Shown: one piece after another, positions 19,401 through 32,699 of the stretch
Layout of the letters: each line of letters opens with the position of its first letter
Position numbering within the stretch: the first letter of the stretch is position 1
Assembly: GCA_951213105.1 (NCBI GenBank)
Contig: OX578135.1
Span: forward strand, 162,183,250 to 162,247,249
Length of the DNA: 64,000 nt
Source of the DNA: Amaurobius ferox
Taxonomy: Eukaryota > Arthropoda > Arachnida > Araneae > Amaurobiidae
Reading direction: 5' to 3'
Notes under the pieces: model-generated
Told to the model about the DNA's origin: nothing
Databases searched by the model: none
The model's input: only the letters and a program-made list of their open reading frames with translations
Program-made: the position numbers and the translations under genes

Positions 19401-22400
19401 AATGATGGAACGATGGAATGAGGTTGATGGAATTAAGAGCTTAGCTTATGGTCATTTTAAATTGTAAATTAGAGCGCGGGAAGTTAGCAGTAGGCCCGGG
19501 TTCGATTCTCGCCACTACCTAAACAGCCGCCGTGTTCAGGCGGAATACGATCACGTTATTTTAATTTTATGGATATTTTAAATGATGGAACGATGGATAT
19601 TTTAATTTTATGGGTATTTTAAATGATGGAACGATGGAATGAGGTTGATGGAATTAAGAGCTTAGCTTATGGTCATTTTAAATTGTAAATTAGAGCGCGG
19701 GAAGTTAGCAGTAGGCCCGGGTTCGATTCCCGCCACTACCTAAACAGCCGCCGTGTTCAGGCGGAATACGATCACGTTATTTTAATTTTATGGATATTTT
19801 AAATGATGGAACGATGGATATTTTAATTTTATGGGTATTTTAAATGATGGAACGATGGAATGAGGTTGATGGAATTAAGAGCTTAGCTTATGGTCATTTT
19901 AAATTGTAAATTAGAGCGCGGGAAGTTAGCAGTAGGCCCGGGTTCGATTCTCGCCACTACCTAAACAGCCGCCGTGTTCAGGCGGAATACGATCACGTTA
20001 TTTTAATTTTATGGATATTTTAAATGATGGAACGATGGATATTTTAATTTTATGGGTATTTTAAATGATGGAACGATGGAATGAGGTTGATGGAATTAAG
20101 AGCTTAGCTTATGGTCATTTTAAATTGTAAATTAGAGCGCGGGAAGTTAGCAGTAGGCCCGGGTTCGATTCCCGCCACTACCTAAACAGCCGCCGTGTTC
20201 AGGCGGAATACGATCACGTTATTTTAATTTTATGGATATTTTAAATGATGGAACGATGGATATTTTAATTTTATGGGTATTTTAAATGATGGAACGATGG
20301 AATGAGGTTGATGGAATTAAGAGCTTAGCTTATGGTCATTTTAAATTGTAAATTAGAGCGCGGGAAGTTAGCAGTAGGCCCGGGTTCGATTCTCGCCACT
20401 ACCTAAACAGCCGCCGTGTTCAGGCGGAATACGATCACGTTATTTTAATTTTATGGATATTTTAAATGATGGAACGATGGATATTTTAATTTTATGGGTA
20501 TTTTAAATGATGGAACGATGGAATGAGGTTGATGGAATTAAGAGCTTAGCTTATGGTCATTTTAAATTGTAAATTAGAGCGCGGGAAGTTAGCAGTAGGC
20601 CCGGGTTCGATTCCCGCCACTACCTAAACAGCCGCCGTGTTCAGGCGGAATGCGATCACGTTATTTTAATTTTATGGATATTTTAAATGATGGAACGATG
20701 GATATTTTAATTTTATGGGTATTTTAAATGATGGAACGATGGAATGAGGTTGATGGAATTAAGAGCTTAGCTTATGGTCATTTTAAATTGTAAATTAGAG
20801 CGCGGGAAGTTAGCAGTAGGCCCGGGTTCGATTCCCGCCACTACCTAAACAGCCGCCGTGTTCAGGCGGAATACGATCACGTTATTTTAATTTTATGGAT
20901 ATTTTAAATGATGGAACGATGGATATTTTAATTTTATGGGTATTTTAAATGATGGAACGATGGAATGAGGTTGATGGAATTAAGAGCTTAGCTTATGGTC
21001 ATTTTAAATTGTAAATTAGAACGCGGGAAGTTAGCAGTAGGCCCGGGTTCGATTCCCGCCACTACCTAAACAGCCGCCGTGTTCAGGCGGAATACGATCA
21101 CGTTATTTTAATTTTATGGATATTTTAAATGATGGAACGATGGATATTTTAATTTTATGGGTATTTTAAATGATGGAACGATGGAATGAGGTTGATGGAA
21201 TTAAGAGCTTAGCTTATGGTCATTTTAAATTGTAAATTAGAGCGCGGGAAGTTAGCAGTAGGCCCGGGTTCGATTCCCGCCACTACCTAAACAGCCGCCG
21301 TGTTCAGGCGGAATACGATCACGTTATTTTAATTTTATGGATATTTTAAATGATGGAACGATGGATATTTTAATTTTATGGGTATTTTAAATGATGGAAC
21401 GATGGAATGAGGTTGATGGAATTAAGAGCTTAGCTTATGGTCATTTTAAATTGTAAATTAGAGCGCGGGAAGTTAGCAGTAGGCCCGGGTTCGATTCCCG
21501 CCACTACCTAAACAGCCGCCGTGTTCAGGCGGAATACGATCACGTTATTTTAATTTTATGGATATTTTAAATGATGGAACGATGGATATTTTAATTTTAT
21601 GGGTATTTTAAATGATGGAACGATGGAATGAGGTTGATGGAATTAAGAGCTTAGCTTATGGTCATTTTAAATTGTAAATTAGAGCGCGGGAAGTTAGCAG
21701 TAGGCCCGGGTTCGATTCCCGCCACTACCTAAACAGCCGCCGTGTTCAGGCGGAATACGATCACGTTATTTTAATTTTATGGATATTTTAAATGATGGAA
21801 CGATGGATATTTTAATTTTATGGGTATTTTAAATGATGGAACGATGGAATGAGGTTGATGGAATTAAGAGCTTAGCTTATGGTCATTTTAAATTGTAAAT
21901 TAGAGCGCGGGAAGTTAGCAGTAGGCCCGGGTTCGATTCCCGCCACTACCTAAACAGCCGCCGTGTTCAGGCGGAATACGATCACGTTATTTTAATTTTA
22001 TGGATATTTTAAATGATGGAACGATGGATATTTTAATTTTATGGTTATTTTAAATGATGGAACGATGGAATGAGGTTGATGGACTTAAGAGCTTAGCTTA
22101 TGGTCATTTTAAATTGTAAATTAGAGCGCGGGAAGTTAGCAGTAGGCCCGGGTTCGATTCCCGCCACTACCTAAACAGCCGCCGTGTTCAGGCGGAATAC
22201 GATCACGTTATTTTAATTTTATGGATATTTTAAATGATGGAACGATGGATATTTTAATTTTATGGGTATTTTAAATGATGGAACGATGGAATGAGGTTGA
22301 TGGAATTAAGAGCTTAGCTTATGGTCATTTTAAATTGTAAATTAGAGCGCGGGAAGTTAGCAGTAGGCCCGGGTTCGATTCCCGCCACTACCTAAACAGC

Positions 22401-25400
22401 CGCCGTGTTCAGGCGGAATACGATCACGTTATTTTAATTTTATGGATATTTTAAATGATGGAACGATGGATATTTTAATTTTATGGGTATTTTAAATGAT
22501 GGAACGATGGAATGAGGTTGATGGAATTAAGAGCTTAGCTTATGGTCATTTTAAATTGTAAATTAGAGCGCGGGAAGTTAGCAGTAGGCCCGGGTTCGAT
22601 TCCCGCCACTACCTAAACAGCCGCCGTGTTCAGGCGGAATACGATCACGTTATTTTAATTTTATGGATATTTTAAATGATGGAACGATGGATATTTTAAT
22701 TTTATGGGTATTTTAAATGATGGAACGATGGAATGAGGTTGATGGAATTAAGAGCTTAGCTTATGGTCATTTTAAATTGTAAATTAGAGCGCGGGAAGTT
22801 AGCAGTAGGCCCGGGTTCGATTCCCGCCACTACCTAAACAGCCGCCGTGTTCAGGCGGAATACGATCACGTTATTTTAATTTTATGGATATTTTAAATGA
22901 TGGAACGATGGATATTTTAATTTTATGGGTATTTTAAATGATGGAACGATGGAATGAGGTTGATGGAATTAAGAGCTTAGCTTATGGTCATTTTAAATTG
23001 TAAATTAGAGCGCGGGAAGTTAGCAGTAGGCCCGGGTTCGATTCCCGCCACTACCTAAACAGCCGCCGTGTTCAGGCGGAATACGATCACGTTATTTTAA
23101 TTTTATGGATATTTTAAATGATGGAACGATGGATATTTTAATTTTATGGGTATTTTAAATGATGGAACGATGGAATGAGGTTGATGGAATTAAGAGCTTA
23201 GCTTATGGTCATTTTAAATTGTAAATTAGAGCGCGGGAAGTTAGCAGTAGGCCCGGGTTCGATTCTCGCCACTACCTAAACAGCCGCCGTGTTCAGGCGG
23301 AATACGATCACGTTATTTTAATTTTATGGATATTTTAAATGATGGAACGATGGATATTTTAATATTATGGGTATTTTAAATGATGGAACGATGGAATGAG
23401 GTTGATGGAATTAAGAGCTTAGCTTATGGTCATTTTAAATTGTAAATTAGAGCGCGGGAAGTTAGCAGTAGGCCCGGGTTCGATTCCCGCCACTACCTAA
23501 ACAGCCGCCGTGTTCAGGCGGAATACGATCACGTTATTTTAATTTTATGGATATTTTAAATGATGGAACGATGGATATTTTAATTTTATGGGTATTTTAA
23601 ATGATGGAACGATGGAATGAGGTTGATGGAATTAAGAGCTTAGCTTATGGTCATTTTAAATTGTAAATTAGAGCGCGGGAAGTTAGCAGTAGGCCCGGGT
23701 TCGATTCCCGCCACTACCTAAACAGCCGCCGTGTTCAGGCGGAATACGATCACGTTATTTTAATTTTATGGATATTTTAAATGATGGAACGATGGATATT
23801 TTAATTTTATGGGTATTTTAAATGATGGAACGATGGAATGAGGTTGATGGAATTAAGAGCTTAGCTTATGGTCATTTTAAATTGTAAATTAGAGAGCGGG
23901 AAGTTAGCAGTAGGCCCGGGTTCGATTCCCGCCAATACCTAAACAGCCGCCGTGTTCAGGCGGAATACGATCACGTTATTTTAATTTTATGGATATTTTA
24001 AATGATGGAACGATGGATATTTTAATTTTATGGGTATTTTAAATGATGGAACGATGGAATGAGGTTGATGGAATTAAGAGCTTAGCTTATGGTCATTTTA
24101 AATTGTAAATTAGAGCGCGGGAAGTTAGCAGTAGGCCCGGGTTCGATTCTCGCCACTACCTAAACAGCCGCCGTGTTCAGGCGGAATACGATCACGTTAT
24201 TTTAATTTTATGGATATTTTAAATGATGGAACGATGGATATTTTAATTTTATGGGTATTTTAAATGATGGAACGATGGAATGAGGTTGATGGAATTAAGA
24301 GCTTAGCTTATGGTCATTTTAAATTGTAAATTAGAGCGCGGGAAGTTAGCAGTAGGCCTGGGTTCGATTCCCGCCACTACCTAAACAGCCGCCGTGTTCA
24401 GGCGGAATACGATCACGTTATTTTAATTTTATGGATATTTTAAATGATGGAACGATGGATATTTTAATTTTATGGGTATTTTAAATGATGGAACGATGGA
24501 ATGAGGTTGATGGAATTAAGAGCTTAGCTTATGGTCATTTTAAATTGTAAATTAGAGCGCGGGAAGTTAGCAGTAGGCCCGGGTTCGATTCCCGCCACTA
24601 CCTAAACAGCCGCCGTGTTCAGGCGGAATACGATCACGTTATTTTAATTTTATGGATATTTTAAATGATGGAACGATGGATATTTTAATTTTATGGGTAT
24701 TTTAAATGATGGAACGATGGAATGAGATTGATGGAATTAAGAGCTTAGCTTATGGTCATTTTAAATTGTAAATTAGAGCGCGGGAAGTTAGCAGTAGGCC
24801 CGGGTTCGATTCCCGCCACTACCTAAACAGCCGCCGTGTTCAGGCGGAATACGATCACGTTATTTTAATTTTATGGATATTTTAAATGATGGAACGATGG
24901 ATATTTTAATTTTATGGGTATTTTAAATGATGGAACGATGGAATGAGGTTGATGGAATTAAGAGCTTAGCTTATGGTCATTTTAAATTGTAAATTAGAGC
25001 GCGGGAAGTTAGCAGTAGGCCCGGGTTCGATTCCCGCCACTACCTAAACAGCCGCCGTGTTCAGGCGGAATACGATCACGTTATTTTAATTTTATGGATA
25101 TTTTAAATGATGGAACGATGGATATTTTAATTTTATGGGTATTTTAAATGATGGAACGATGGAATGAGGTTGATGGAATTAAGAGCTTAGCTTATGGTCA
25201 TTTTAAATTGTAAATTAGAGCGCGGGAAGTTAGCAGTAGGCCCGGGTTCGATTCCCGCCACTACCTAAACAGCCGCCGTGTTCAGGGGGAATACGATCAC
25301 GTTATTTTAATTTTATGGATATTTTAAATGATGGAACGATGGATATTTTAATTTTATGGGTATTTTAAATGATGGAACGATGGAATGAGGTTGATGGAAT

Positions 25401-25599
25401 TAAGAGCTTAGCTTATGGTCATTTTAAATTGTAAATTAGAGCGCGGGAAGTTAGCAGTAGGCCCGGGTTCGATTCCCGCCACTACCTAAACAGCCGCCGT
25501 GTTCAGGCGGAATACGATCACGTTATTTTAATTTTATGGATATTTTAAATGATGGAACGATGGATATTTTAATTTTATGGGTATTTTAAATGATGGAAC

Positions 25600-28500
25600 G
25601 ATGGAATGAGGTTGATGGAATTAAGAGCTTAGCTTATGGTCATTTTAAATTGTAAATTAGAGCGCGGGAAGTTAGCAGTAGGCCCGGGTTCGATTCCCGC
25701 CACTACCTAAACAGCCGCCGTGTTCAGGCGGAATACGATCACGTTATTTTAATTTTATGGATATTTTAAATGATGGAACGATGGATATTTTAATTTTATG
25801 GGTATTTTAAATGATGGAACGATGGAATGAGGTTGATGGAATTAAGAGCTTAGCTTATGGTCATTTTAAATTGTAAATTAGAGCGCGGGAAGTTAGCAGT
25901 AGGCCCGGGTTCGATTCCCGCCACTACCTAAACAGCCGCCGTGTTCAGGCGGAATACGATCACGTTATTTTAATTTTATGGATATTTTAAATGATGGAAC
26001 GATGGATATTTTAATTTTATGGGTATTTTAAATGATGGAACGATGGAATGAGGTTGATGGAATTAAGAGCTTAGCTTATGGTCATTTTAAATTGTAAATT
26101 AGAGCGCGGGAAGTTAGCAGTAGGCCCGGGTTCGATTCTCGCCACTACCTAAACAGCCGCCGTGTTCAGGCGGAATACGATCACGTTATTTTAATTTTAT
26201 GGATATTTTAAATGATGGAACGATGGATATTTTAATTTTATGGGTATTTTAAATGATGGAACGATGGAATGAGGTTGATGGAATTAAGAGCTTAGCTTAT
26301 GGTCATTTTAAATTGTAAATTAGAGCGCGGGAAGTTAGCAGTAGGCCCGGGTTCGATTCCCGCCACTACCTAAACAGCCGCCGTGTTCAGGCGGAATACG
26401 ATCATGTTATTTTAATTTTATGGATATTTTAAATGATGGAACGATGGATATTTTAATTTTATGGGTATTTTAAATGATGGAACGATGGAATGAGGTTGAT
26501 GGAATTAAGAGCTTAGCTTATGGTCATTTTAAATTGTAAATTAGAGCGCGGGAAGTTAGCAGTAGGCCCGGGTTCGATTCTCGCCACTACCTAAACAGCC
26601 GCCGTGTTCAGGCGGAATACGATCACGTTATTTTAATTTTATGGATATTTTAAATGATGGAACGATGGATATTTTAATTTTATGGGTATTTTAAATGATG
26701 GAACGATGGAATGAGGTTGATGGAATTAAGAGCTTAGCTTATGGTCATTTTAAATTGTAAATTAGAGCGCGGGAAGTTAGCAGTAGGCCCGGGTTCGATT
26801 CCCGCCACTACCTAAACAGCCGCCGTGTTCAGGCGGAATACGATCACGTTATTTTAATTTTATGGATATTTTAAATGATGGAACGATGGATATTTTAATT
26901 TTATGGGTATTTTAAATGATGGAACGATGGAATGAGGTTGATGGAATTAAGAGCTTAGCTTATGGTCATTTTAAATTGTAAATTAGAGCGCGGGAAGTTA
27001 GCAGTAGGCCCGGGCTCGATTCCCGCCACTACCTAAACAGCCGCCGTGTTCAGGCGGAATACGATCACGTTATTTTAATTTTATGGATATTTTAAATGAT
27101 GGAACGATGGATATTTTAATTTTATGGGTATTTTAAATGATGGAACGATGGAATGAGGTTGATGGAATTAAGAGCTTAGCTTATGGTCATTTTAAATTGT
27201 AAATTAGAGCGCGGGAAGTTAGCAGTAGGCCCGGGTTCGATTCCCGCCACTACCTAAACAGCCGCCGTGTTCAGGCGGAATACGATCACGTTATTTTAAT
27301 TTTATGGATATTTTAAATGATGGAACGATGGATATTTTAATTTTATGGGTATTTTAAATGATGGAACGATGGAATGAGGTTGATGGAATTAAGAGCTTAG
27401 CTTATGGTCATTTTAAATTGTAAATTAGAGCGCGGGAAGTTAGCAGTAGGCCCGGGTTGGATTCCCGCCACTACCTAAACAGCCGCCGTGTTCAGGCGGA
27501 ATACGATCACGTTATTTTAATTTTATGGATATTTTAAATGATGGAACGATGGATATTTTAATTTTATGGGTATTTTAAATGATGGAACGATGGAATGAGG
27601 TTGATGGAATTAAGAGCTTAGCTTATGGTCATTTTAAATTGTAAATTAGAGCGCGGGAAGTTAGCAGTAGGCCCGGGTTCGATTCTCGCCACTACCTAAA
27701 CAGCCGCCGTGTTCAGGCGGAATACGATCACGTTATTTTAATTTTATGGATATTTTAAATGATGGAACGATGGATATTTTAATTTTATGGGTATTTTAAA
27801 TGATGGAACGATGGAATGAGGTTGATGGAATTAAGAGCTTAGCTTATGGTCATTTTAAATTGTAAATTAGAGCGCGGGAAGTTAGCAGTAGGCCCGGGTT
27901 CGATTCCCGCCACTACCTAAACAGCCGCCGTGTTCAGGCGGAATACGATCACGTTATTTTAATTTTATGGATATTTTAAATGATGGAACGATGGATATTT
28001 TAATTTTATGGGTATTTTAAATGATGGAACGATGGAATGAGGTTGATGGAATTAAGAGCTTAGCTTATGGTCATTTTAAATTGTAAATTAGAGCGCGGGA
28101 AGTTAGCAGTAGGCCCGGGTTCGATTCCCGCCACTACCTAAACAGCCGCCGTGTTCAGGCGGAATACGATCACGTTATTTTAATTTTATGGATATTTTAA
28201 ATGATGGAACGATGGATATTTTAATTTTATGGGTATTTTAAATGATGGAACGATGGAATGAGGTTGATGGAATTAAGAGCTTAGCTTATGGTCATTTTAA
28301 ATTGTAAATTAGAGCGCGGGAAGTTAGCAGTAGGCCCGGGTTCGATTCTCGCCACTACCTAAACAGCCGCCGTGTTCAGGCGGAATACGATCACGTTATT
28401 TTAATTTTATGGATATTTTAAATGATGGAACGATGGATATTTTAATTTTATGGGTATTTTAAATGATGGAACGATGGAATGAGGTTGATGGAATTAAGAG

Positions 28501-31500
28501 CTTAGCTTATGGTCATTTTAAATTGTAAATTAGAGCGCGGGAAGTTAGCAGTAGGCCCGGGTTCGATTCCCGCCACTACCTAAACAGCCGCCGTGTTCAG
28601 GCGGAATACTATCACGTTATTTTAATTTTATGGATATTTTAAATGATGGAACGATGGATATTTTAATTTTATGGGTATTTTAAATGATGGAACGATGGAA
28701 TGAGGTTGATGGAATTAAGAGCTTAGCTTATGGTCATTTTAAATTGTAAATTAGAGCGCGGGAAGTTAGCAGTAGGCCCGGGTTCGATTCCCGCCACTAC
28801 CTAAACAGCCGCCGTGTTCAGGCGGAATACGATCACGTTATTTTAATTTTATGGATATTTTAAATGATGGAACGATGGATATTTTAATTTTATGGGTATT
28901 TTAAATGATGGAACGATGGAATGAGGTTGATGGAATTAAGAGCTTAGCTTATGGTCATTTTAAATTGTAAATTAGAGCGCGGGAAGTTAGCAGTAGGCCC
29001 GGGTTCGATTCCCGCCACTACCTAAACAGCCGCCGTGTTCAGGCGGAATACGATCACGTTATTTTAATTTTATGGATATTTTAAATGATGGAACGATGGA
29101 TATTTTAATTTTATGGGTATTTTAAATGATGGAACGATGGAATGAGGTTGATGGAATTAAGAGCTTAGCTTATGGTCATTTTAAATTGTAAATTAGAGCG
29201 CGGGAAGTTAGCAGTAGGCCCGGGTTCGATTCCCGCCACTACCTAAACAGCCGCCGTGTTCAGGCGGAATACGATCACGTTATTTTAATTTTATGGATAT
29301 TTTAAATGATGGAACGATGGATATTTTAATTTTATGGGTATTTTAAATGATGGAACGATGGAATGAGGTTGATGGAATTAAGAGCTTAGCTTATGGTCAT
29401 TTTAAATTGTAAATTAGAGCGCGGGAAGTTAGCAGTAGGCCCGGGTTCGATTCCCGCCACTACCTAAACAGCCGCCGTGTTCAGGCGGAATACGATCACG
29501 TTATTTTAATTTTATGGATATTTTAAATGATGGAACGATGGATATTTTAATTTTATGGGTATTTTAAATGATGGAACGATGGAATGAGGTTGATGGAATT
29601 AAGAGCTTAGCTTATGGTCATTTTAAATTGTAAATTAGAGCGCGGGAAGTTAGCAGTAGGCCCGGGTTCGATTCCCGCCACTACCTAAACAGCCGCCGTG
29701 TTCAGGCGGAATACGATCACGTTATTTTAATTTTATGGATATTTTAAATGATGGAACGATGGATATTTTAATTTTATGGGTATTTTAAATGATGGAACGA
29801 TGGATATTTTAATTTTATGGATATTTTAAATGATGGAACGATGGATATTTTAATTTTATGGGTATTTTAAATGATGGAACGATGGAATGAGGTTGATGGA
29901 ATTAAGAGCTTAGCTTATGGTCATTTTAAATTGTAAATTAGAGCGCGGGAAGTTAGCAGTAGCCCCGGGTTCGATTCCCGCCACTACCTAAACAGCCGCC
30001 GTGTTCAGGCGGAATACGATCACGTTATTTTAATTTTATGGATATTTTAAATGATGGAACGATGGATATTTTAATTTTATGGGTATTTTAAATGATGGAA
30101 CGATGGAATGAGGTTGATGGAATTAAGAGCTTAGCTTATGGTCATTTTAAATTGTAAATTAGAGCGCGGGAAGTTAGCAGTAGGCCCGGGTTCGATTCTC
30201 GCCACTACCTAAACAGCCGCCGTGTTCAGGCGGAATACGATCACGTTATTTTAATTTTATGGATATTTTAAATGATGGAACGATGGATATTTTAATTTTA
30301 TGGGTATTTTAAATGATGGAACGATGGAATGAGGTTGATGGAATTAAGAGCTTAGCTTATGGTCATTTTAAATTGTAAATTAGAGCGCGGGAAGTTAGCA
30401 GTAGGCCCGGGTTCGATTCCCGCCACTACCTAAACAGCCGCCGTGTTCAGGCGGAATACGATCACGTTATTTTAATTTTATGGATATTTTAAATGATGGA
30501 ACGATGGATATTTTAATTTTATGGGTATTTTAAATGATGGAACGATGGAATGAGGTTGATGGAATTAAGAGCTTAGCTTATGGTCATTTTAAATTGTAAA
30601 TTAGAGCGCGGGAAGTTAGCAGTAGGCCCGGGTTCGATTCTCGCCACTACCTAAACAGCCGCCGTGTTCAGGCGGAATACGATCACGTTATTTTAATTTT
30701 ATGGATATTTTAAATGATGGAACGATGGATATTTTAATTTTATGGGTATTTTAAATGATGGAACGATGGAATGAGGTTGATGGAATTAAGAGCTTAGCTT
30801 ATGGTCATTTTAAATTGTAAATTAGAGCGCGGGAAGTTAGCAGTAGGCCCGGGTTCGATTCCCGCCACTACCTAAACAGCCGCCGTGTTCAGGCGGAATA
30901 CGATCACGTTATTTTAATTTTATGGATATTTTAAATGATGGAACGATGGATATTTTAATTTTATGGGTATTTTAAATGATGGAACGATGGAATGAGGTTG
31001 ATGGAATTAAGAGCTTAGCTTATGGTCATTTTAAATTGTAAATTAGAGCGCGGGAAGTTAGCAGTAGGCCCGGGTTCGATTCCCGCCACTACCTAAACAG
31101 CCGCCGTGTTCAGGCGGAATACGATCACGTTATTTTAATTTTATGGATATTTTAAATGATGGAACGATGGATATTTTAATTTTATGGGTATTTTAAATGA
31201 TGGAACGATGGAATGAGGTTGATGGAATTAAGAGCTTAGCTTATGGTCATTTTAAATTGTAAATTAGAGCGCGGGAAGTTAGCAGTAGGCCCGGGTTCGA
31301 TTCCCGCCACTACCTAAACAGCCGCCGTGTTCAGGCGGAATACGATCACGTTATTTTAATTTTATGGATATTTTAAATGATGGAACGATGGATATTTTAA
31401 TTTTATGGGTATTTTAAATGATGGAACGATGGAATGAGGTTGATGGAATTAAGAGCTTAGCTTATGGTCATTTTAAATTGTAAATTAGAGCGCGGGAAGT

Positions 31501-31800
31501 TAGCAGTAGGCCCGGGTTCGATTCCCGCCACTACCTAAACAGCCGCCGTGTTCAGGCGGAATACGATCACGTTATTTTAATTTTATGGATATTTTAAATG
31601 ATGGAACGATGGATATTTTAATTTTATGGGTATTTTAAATGATGGAACGATGGAATGAGGTTGATGGAATTAAGAGCTTAGCTTATGGTCATTTTAAATT
31701 GTAAATTAGAGCGCGGGAAGTTAGCAGTAGGCCCGGGTTCGATTCCCGCCACTACCTAAACAGCCGCCGTGTTCAGGCGGAATACGATCACGTTATTTTA
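25600..31800 (+). repeat. Block duplicated at about 41420-47620, offset 15823 bp
   Basis: Shared atcatgtt, gctcg and gttgg B boxes, the class 1 long unit and a matching C/T pattern lie at constant offset. The pattern breaks at 25467 versus 41290 on the left, and at 32040 (long) versus 47781 (normal) on the right. Confidence 0.85.
29666..29968 (+). repeat. 303-bp long satellite unit, class 1 (also 45489-45791 and 48223-48525)
   Basis: Two extra 41-bp subrepeats (82 bp) are present, with gggtatttt in the last subrepeat, and the B box is preceded by agtagcccc instead of agtaggccc. All three copies share both marks. Confidence 0.95.
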
Positions 31801-32039
31801 ATTTTATGGATATTTTAAATGATGGAACGATGGATATTTTAATTTTATGGGTATTTTAAATGATGGAACGATGGATATTTTAATTTTATGGATATTTTAA
31901 ATGATGGAACGATGGATATTTTAATTTTATGTGTATTTTAAATGATGGAACGATGGAATGAGGTTGATGGAATTAAGAGCTTAGCTTATGGTCATTTTAA
32001 ATTGTAAATTAGAGCGCGGGAAGGTAGCAGTAGGCCCGG
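31737..32039 (+). repeat. 303-bp long satellite unit, class 2 (nine copies)
   Basis: The last of four subrepeats reads atgtgtatttt. Other copies: 34553-34855, 37729-38031, 40766-41068, 50294-50596, 53110-53412, 55263-55565, 58439-58741 and 61476-61778. In all nine the following unit carries the T variant after the B box. The first copy also has a private aaggtagc. Confidence 0.95.
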
Positions 32040-32699
32040 GTTCGATTCCCGCCACTACCTAAACAGCCGCCGTGTTCAGGCGGAATACGATCACGTTATT
32101 TTAATTTTATGGATATTTTAAATGATGGAACGATGGATATTTTAATTTTATGGGTATTTTAAATGATGGAACGATGGAATGAGGTTGATGGAATTAAGAG
32201 CTTAGCTTATGGTCATTTTAAATTGTAAATTAGAGCGCGGGAAGTTAGCAGTAGGCCCGGGTTCGATTCTCGCCACTACCTAAACAGCCGCCGTGTTCAG
32301 GCGGAATACGATCACGTTATTTTAATTTTATGGATATTTTAAATGATGGAACGATGGATATTTTAATTTTATGGGTATTTTAAATGATGGAACGATGGAA
32401 TGAGGTTGATGGAATTAAGAGCTTAGCTTATGGTCATTTTAAATTGTAAATTAGAGCGCGGGAAGTTAGCAGTAGGCCCGGGTTCGATTCCCGCCACTAC
32501 CTAAACAGCCGCCGTGTTCAGGCGGAATACGATCACGTTATTTTAATTTTATGGATATTTTAAATGATGGAACGATGGATATTTTAATTTTATGGGTATT
32601 TTAAATGATGGAACGATGGAATGAGGTTGATGGAATTAAGAGCTTAGCTTATGGTCATTTTAAATTGTAAATTAGAGCGCGGGAAGTTAGCAGTAGGCC

